A stretch of DNA of 7,297 nt, taken from the NCBI GenBank assembly GCA_937995275.1, contig CALKKN010000277.1, positions 1 through 7,297 on the forward strand, given 5' to 3'. The position numbers and the translations under genes are program-made. Positions 1 through 7,297 of this stretch are shown here, one piece after another (the stretch's first letter is position 1; each line of letters opens with the position of its first letter). Source of the stretch: an uncultured Lysobacterales bacterium. GTDB taxonomy: Bacteria > Pseudomonadota > Gammaproteobacteria > Xanthomonadales > SZUA-36. The notes under the pieces are model-generated. The model saw only the letters and a list, made by a program, of their open reading frames with translations. It searched no databases and had not been told where the DNA came from.

Positions 1-465
1 ACCCTCGCCGCGGCCGCAGAAGCCGAGCCGTTCGGTCGTCGTCGCCTTGACCGATACCCGGTCGATGCCGGTACCGAGCAGCGCGGCGACGGCCTCGCGC
101 ATTGCCGCCACGTGGGGCGCGAGGCGGGGCCTTTCACAGGCCACGGTGATATCGGCGTTGACGGGACGCCAGCCATGCTCCGCCAGCAGTTCCACCACGC
201 GGCCCAGCAACAGGCTGCTCGCCACATCGCGCCAGCGTTCGTCCCCGGGCGGGAAGTGCTCGCCGATATCGCCCAGCGCGGCCGCTCCGAGCAGTGCGTC
301 GCACAGCGCGTGCAGGGCCACGTCCCCGTCCGAATGCGCGGCCAGGCCCTGGTCGTGCGGAATCCGCACGGCGCCCAGCATCACGTGGTCGCCGGGGCCG
401 AAGGCGTGGACGTCCAGGCCCTGGCCCACGCGGAACTCCGCGGCCGGCGCGCCCCGCTCAGTCAT
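1..465 (-). CDS. ispF: 2-C-methyl-D-erythritol 2,4-cyclodiphosphate synthase, 3' end missing
   Basis: IspF converts CDP-methylerythritol 2-phosphate to the cyclic diphosphate MEcPP with release of CMP, in the cytoplasmic MEP isoprenoid pathway. The 155 visible residues include [10 protein letters not shown] at 14-23, [12 protein letters not shown] at 43-54, [15 protein letters not shown], and [16 protein letters not shown] at the truncated end. Aligning with E. coli IspF from memory, the zinc ligands are Asp18, His20 and His52. The family is about 157-162 residues long, so only the last 15 or so are missing beyond the window edge. The ATG at 465-463 overlaps the ispD stop by 8 bp (ATGACTGA), and AGGGGA at 480-475 lies 9 nt upstream as a ribosome binding site. 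The protein starts about ten residues before the usual N-terminus, with a short low-complexity leader, and no closer in-frame ATG exists. IspD and IspF are separate here, not fused as in some alpha- and epsilonproteobacteria. Confidence 0.97.
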   Translation of the reverse strand, partial: MTERGAPAAEFRVGQGLDVHAFGPGDHVMLGAVRIPHDQGLAAHSDGDVALHALCDALLGAAALGDIGEHFPPGDERWRDVASSLLLGRVVELLAEHGWRPVNADITVACERPRLAPHVAAMREAVAALLGTGIDRVSVKATTTERLGFCGRGEG

Positions 466-1165
466 CGAGCGATATCCCCTGCAGGATGGACTGGGCCAGC
501 GCCAGGTCTCCCGGCCCGGTGATCTTGAGGTTGCTGCGCCGGTCCTCGACCAGCAGGGGGCATCGCCCGGCACGCTCCATGGCCGCCGCCTCATCGGTCG
601 GCGACTCGCCGGCGGCGAGCGCCGCCTGCAGGTTGGCCGCGAGTTCCCGGGCCGGAAACAGCTGCGGTGTCTGAGCCGCCCAGTAGCGGGAGCGGTCGGC
701 GGTGCGCGCGATCCGGCCCGAGTCGTCGGCCAGCTTCAAAGTATCGCGGATCGGAACGGCCAGGATGGCGCCGTCCGGGCCCGCCAGTCCTTCGTCCAGG
801 AGGCGCCGCAAGGATTCGCGGGCCAGGCACGGCCGCGCCGCGTCGTGCACCAGCACCCAGTCGCACGCCGGGTCCCGGTCGAGGATGGCGGCCAGGCCGT
901 TCATGACGGACTGCGCGCGGCTGTCGCCGCCCGTTACGGTATGCACGTCGGGGTAGGACGGCCGCACCAGCTCCTCGAAAATTCCGTCGTCCGCGGCCAG
1001 CGCCACGGTCACCGACCTGACCCGCCTGCACCAGCGGACGGCGTCGATGCTGTGGGCCAGCACCGGCCGGCCGAGCAGGTGGGCGTACTGCTTCACCGTG
1101 GTGCCCCCGAAGCGGACGCTGCGCCCGGCGGCGGGGATCAGGGCATGGACGCGTTCAGTGCTCAG
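458..1165 (-). CDS. ispD: 2-C-methyl-D-erythritol 4-phosphate cytidylyltransferase, probable CTG start
   Basis: IspD transfers CMP from CTP to methylerythritol 4-phosphate, the third step of the MEP pathway. With the start chosen here it has 235 residues, close to the 236 of E. coli IspD. The nucleotide-binding N-terminus [13 protein letters not shown] occupies about 9-21, followed by VKQY with Lys25. VHDAARPC lies at 106-113 (Asp108), then [24 protein letters not shown], and NLKIT near Lys214. The first in-frame ATG/GTG/TTG codon is GTG at 1096, but starting there would delete the whole LIPAAG loop required for CTP binding. Between the upstream in-frame stop at 1342-1340 and that GTG I find no ATG, GTG or TTG in frame. 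CTG at 1165-1163 has an excellent Shine-Dalgarno 7 nt upstream and overlaps the ftsB stop as CTGA. The product is certain; the start codon is inferred. A sequencing error changing ATGA to CTGA cannot be excluded. Confidence 0.94.
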   Translation of the reverse strand: MSTERVHALIPAAGRSVRFGGTTVKQYAHLLGRPVLAHSIDAVRWCRRVRSVTVALAADDGIFEELVRPSYPDVHTVTGGDSRAQSVMNGLAAILDRDPACDWVLVHDAARPCLARESLRRLLDEGLAGPDGAILAVPIRDTLKLADDSGRIARTADRSRYWAAQTPQLFPARELAANLQAALAAGESPTDEAAAMERAGRCPLLVEDRRSNLKITGPGDLALAQSILQGISLDD

Positions 1166-1449
1166 GGCTCTTCCTCCTTGCGCGGCACGACCTGGAAGAA
1201 CTCCTCGTCCTCCTTGATCAGGCCAAGTTCGCTGCGCGCCCGTTCCTCGATCGCCTCCAGGCCCTGCCGCAGGTCCTCGACCTCCGCCTGCAGTTCGCGA
1301 TTGCGCTGCGCCAGCATCTCGTTCTCGCGGGCCTGTTCCTCAACCCGCAGGGCCAGGCGCTGCACGTCCCGGTAACCGCCCTCGCCGAACCACATCTTGA
1401 GCTGCAGAGCCACCAGGAGCAGGATCAGGACGACCAGCAGGGCGCGCAT
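1162..1449 (-). CDS. ftsB: Cell division protein FtsB
   Basis: FtsB is a small bitopic inner-membrane protein that forms the FtsQ-FtsL-FtsB complex of the divisome and helps activate septal peptidoglycan synthesis. The 95-residue product has a very short cytoplasmic tail, one hydrophobic membrane segment at about 4-20 ending in KMWFG, and a periplasmic charged coiled coil at about 28-62. The family signature EAIEERARSELGLIK at 65-79 follows, then FFQVVPR before an acidic tail. E. coli FtsB is 103 residues with WFGKNG, EALEERARNELSM and FYRLVP at equivalent places. The ATG at 1449-1447 is 9 nt after the eno stop. No good Shine-Dalgarno lies at normal distance (a GGAG is too far upstream), so translation is probably coupled to eno. 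Its stop overlaps the inferred CTG start of ispD. The ftsB-ispD pairing is common in gammaproteobacteria. Confidence 0.96.
   Translation of the reverse strand: MRALLVVLILLLVALQLKMWFGEGGYRDVQRLALRVEEQARENEMLAQRNRELQAEVEDLRQGLEAIEERARSELGLIKEDEEFFQVVPRKEEEP
1173..1179 (-). promoter_or_regulatory. Strong ribosome binding site that supports the CTG start of ispD
   Basis: AAGGAGG lies inside the last codons of ftsB and is separated by 7 nt from the CTG at 1165-1163. It is a near-perfect anti-16S match at ideal spacing. No ATG or GTG lies downstream at a workable distance in the ispD frame, so it is the main evidence for the unusual start. Confidence 0.75.
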
Positions 1450-1458
1450 CGGGGGCTG

Positions 1459-5342
<3,884 letters not shown>

Positions 5343-5400
5343 CCGGCGGCAAACAGGTGAACATCCATCGCCGACAACGAAAGGTTTGAGTATTATCCAG

Positions 5401-7287
5401 ATGGCGCCCAGCAAGTACCTGGCCGAAGACATCGAGGTCCTTACCGGGCTGGAACCCGTCAAGCGCAGGCCGGGCATGTACACCGACACCGCCCGGCCCA
5501 ACCACCTGGCCACGGAGGTCATCGACAACAGCGTGGACGAGGCGCTGGCGGGCCATGCCCGCCATGTCGACGTGATCGCTTACGACGACGGCTCGGTGGA
5601 AGTCAGCGACGACGGCCGCGGCATGCCCGTGGACATCCACCCCGAGCAGAAGATTCCCGGCGTCGAGCTGATCCTGACCAAGCTGCACGCGGGCGGCAAG
5701 TTCTCCGACAAGAACTACCAGTTCGCCGGCGGCCTGCACGGCGTCGGCGTATCGGTGGTCAATGCGCTGTCGACCAGGCTGGAGGTGTGGATCAAGCGCT
5801 CCGGCGTCGAGCATTACGTGGCGTTCGCCGACGGCGACAAGCGCGGCGCCCTGAAGGAGGTCGGCAAGGTCGGCCAGCGCAACACCGGCACACGCCTCCG
5901 TTTCTGGCCGGACCCGAAGTACTTCGATTCGCCCAATTTCTCCATGAAGCGGCTGCGCCACCTGCTGCGTGCCAAGGCCGTGCTGTGCCCGGGGCTCAAT
6001 GTCAGCCTGACGGTGGACAAGACCGGCGAGCGCGAGGACTGGTGCTACGAGGCCGGCCTGACCGATTACCTGAAGTCCGAACTGGACGGCTTCGAGCGCC
6101 TGCCGCTGGAGCCTTTCAACGGCGCCATGCAGGGCACGGACTCGGAAGTGAGCTGGGCGCTGTGCTGGCTGCCCGAGGGCGGACTGCTGCAGGAGAGCTA
6201 CGTCAACCTGATCCCTACCCCCCAGGGCGGCACGCATGTCAACGGCCTGCGCACCGGCCTGGTGGAGGCCCTGCGGGAATTCTGCGAACACCACAACCTG
6301 CTGCCGCGCGGTGTGCGCCTCGCGCCGGAGGACATCTGGGAGAAGATCGGCTACATCCTGTCGGTCAAGCTCAGCGACCCGCAGTTCAGCGGCCAGACCA
6401 AGGAGCGCCTCTCCTCCCGGGCCTGCGCGACCTTTGTATCCGGCATCGCCAAGGACGCCTTCAGCCTGTGGCTCAATCAGCACGTCAACGATGGCGAGGC
6501 CATTGCGCAACTGGCGATCAGCAACGCCCAGAAACGCATGAAGTCGGCACGCAAGGTCGTGCGCAAGAAAGTCACCCAGGGGCCGGCGCTGCCCGGCAAA
6601 CTGGCCGACTGCACCTCGCAGGACCTCTCGGCGACGGAACTCTTCCTGGTGGAAGGCGACTCGGCCGGCGGCTCCGCCAAGCAGGCCCGCAACCGCGAAT
6701 ACCAGGCCATCCTGCCGCTGCGGGGCAAGATCCTGAACACCTGGGAGGTCGAATCCGAGTCGGTGCTGAGCAACCAGGAGGTGCACGACATCTCCGTCGC
6801 CATCGGCGTCGACCCCGGCTCGAACCAGATATCCGGACTGCGCTACGGCAAGGTCATCATCCTGGCCGACGCGGATTCCGACGGCCTCCACATCGCCACC
6901 CTGCTCTCGGCGCTGTTCCTGAAACACTTTACCGCGCTGGTCGAGACCGGGCACGTGTTCGTCGCCATGCCGCCGCTGTACCGCATCGACGTCGGCAAGG
7001 AGACTTACTACGCGCTGGATGACGAGGAGCGCAAGGGCCTCCACGAGCGCATCGCGGCCGAAAAAAAGAAAGCCAAGGTGCAGGAAACCCGTTTCAAGGG
7101 CCTGGGCGAGATGAACCCGCTGCAGTTGCGCGAGAGCACCGTCGACCCCGACACCCGCCGGCTGGTGCAACTGACCGTCGAAAGCCAGGCCGCCACCCAC
7201 AAGGTCATGGACATGCTGCTCGCCAAGAAGCGCGCCGCCGACCGCAAGGCCTGGCTGGAGGACAAGGGCAACCTGGCCACGTTCTGA
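5401..7287 (+). CDS. parE: DNA topoisomerase IV subunit B
   Basis: ParE is the ATPase subunit of topoisomerase IV (ParC2ParE2), which decatenates replicated chromosomes and relaxes supercoils. The 628 residues compare with 630 for E. coli ParE. The GHKL ATPase domain has EVIDNSVDEALAG at 39-51 (Glu39, Asn43), DDGRGMP at 70-76 and GGLHGVG at 110-116. The transducer loop GQTKERLSS begins at 331, with ATP-contacting Lys334. The TOPRIM domain carries EGDSAGG at 418-424 (Glu418) and the metal-binding DADSDG at 490-495. RFKGLGEMNP is near the end. It is ParE, not GyrB, because EVLTGLEPVRRRPGMYTDT-type and RPNHL sequences follow ParE and the long GyrB insert of gammaproteobacteria is absent. I chose ATG 5401 because homology begins just after it. 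An in-frame ATG at 5323 would add 26 unrelated residues. The Shine-Dalgarno is weak (GAG 10 nt upstream). Confidence 0.98.
   Translation: MAPSKYLAEDIEVLTGLEPVKRRPGMYTDTARPNHLATEVIDNSVDEALAGHARHVDVIAYDDGSVEVSDDGRGMPVDIHPEQKIPGVELILTKLHAGGKFSDKNYQFAGGLHGVGVSVVNALSTRLEVWIKRSGVEHYVAFADGDKRGALKEVGKVGQRNTGTRLRFWPDPKYFDSPNFSMKRLRHLLRAKAVLCPGLNVSLTVDKTGEREDWCYEAGLTDYLKSELDGFERLPLEPFNGAMQGTDSEVSWALCWLPEGGLLQESYVNLIPTPQGGTHVNGLRTGLVEALREFCEHHNLLPRGVRLAPEDIWEKIGYILSVKLSDPQFSGQTKERLSSRACATFVSGIAKDAFSLWLNQHVNDGEAIAQLAISNAQKRMKSARKVVRKKVTQGPALPGKLADCTSQDLSATELFLVEGDSAGGSAKQARNREYQAILPLRGKILNTWEVESESVLSNQEVHDISVAIGVDPGSNQISGLRYGKVIILADADSDGLHIATLLSALFLKHFTALVETGHVFVAMPPLYRIDVGKETYYALDDEERKGLHERIAAEKKKAKVQETRFKGLGEMNPLQLRESTVDPDTRRLVQLTVESQAATHKVMDMLLAKKRAADRKAWLEDKGNLATF
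7062..7068 (+). other. In-frame A-AAA-AAG slippery heptamer inside parE
   Basis: Codons 554-557 of parE are GAA AAA AAG AAA, so the heptamer A AAA AAG lies in the phase required for -1 slippage, the same heptamer used in E. coli dnaX. There is no Shine-Dalgarno-like element about 10 nt upstream (AAGGG is about 24 nt away), and only a feeble 4-bp stem (GAAA/TTTC at 7084-7095) follows. Functional frameshifting is unproven; the lysine codons may simply encode the linker. Confidence 0.3.
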
Positions 7288-7297
7288 TGTTGTTGCC
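7287..7297 (+). CDS. Possible first codons of the gene after parE
   Basis: An ATG at 7287-7289 overlaps the parE stop by one base (TGATG), a common coupling arrangement, and is followed by TTG TTG. Only three full codons (Met-Leu-Leu) are visible, compatible with the start of a signal peptide or membrane segment but far too short to identify. No clear ribosome binding site precedes it, so coupling to parE termination would be needed. Confidence 0.25.

Noticed and set aside
458..1096. ispD starting at GTG 1096 (212 residues)
   Set aside because: This removes the LIPAAG nucleotide-binding loop. The GTG encodes the valine before KQY, inside the conserved active-site region.
5391..5403. TATTAT just before the parE ATG as a -10 box for a leaderless transcript
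   Set aside because: Only 4 bp separate it from the ATG, too short for normal start-site selection, and no -35-like sequence lies 17 bp upstream.

Overview
This window is a compact, GC-rich housekeeping segment of a bacterial chromosome, most likely from a gammaproteobacterium. The order pyrG-kdsA-eno-ftsB-ispD-ispF on one strand matches the Pseudomonas/Xanthomonas type of arrangement. Kdo synthesis points to a Gram-negative outer membrane with LPS, and FtsB and ParE are close to their gammaproteobacterial relatives. A Xanthomonadales- or Chromatiales-like host is plausible, but the sequence alone does not settle the order.

Layout: positions 1-5270 hold six minus-strand genes, read right to left as pyrG (CTP synthase), kdsA (Kdo-8-phosphate synthase), eno (enolase), ftsB (divisome protein), ispD and ispF (MEP isoprenoid pathway; ispF runs off the left edge). 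Gaps are 36 bp (kdsA-eno) and 9 bp (eno-ftsB). The other junctions overlap: GTGA at pyrG/kdsA, CTGA at ftsB/ispD, and an 8-bp overlap at ispD/ispF. This is the pattern of one translationally coupled operon. A 130-bp divergent intergenic region (5271-5400) separates pyrG from plus-strand parE (topoisomerase IV subunit B, 5401-7287). An ATG overlapping the parE stop may open another gene at the right edge.

Functionally the operon links cell-envelope precursors and growth. PyrG makes CTP, which is used to activate Kdo and is a substrate of IspD. KdsA uses phosphoenolpyruvate, the product of enolase. IspD and IspF make precursors for undecaprenyl phosphate, the lipid carrier of peptidoglycan and LPS subunits. 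FtsB acts in septal wall synthesis. ParE decatenates chromosomes before division.

I found no mobile element, CRISPR array, RNA gene or unknown defence-type system. The most useful observations are the apparent CTG start codon of ispD, an inverted repeat in the pyrG leader, a small GC hairpin between kdsA and eno, an in-frame A-AAA-AAG slippery heptamer near the end of parE, and the divergent parE/pyrG junction.
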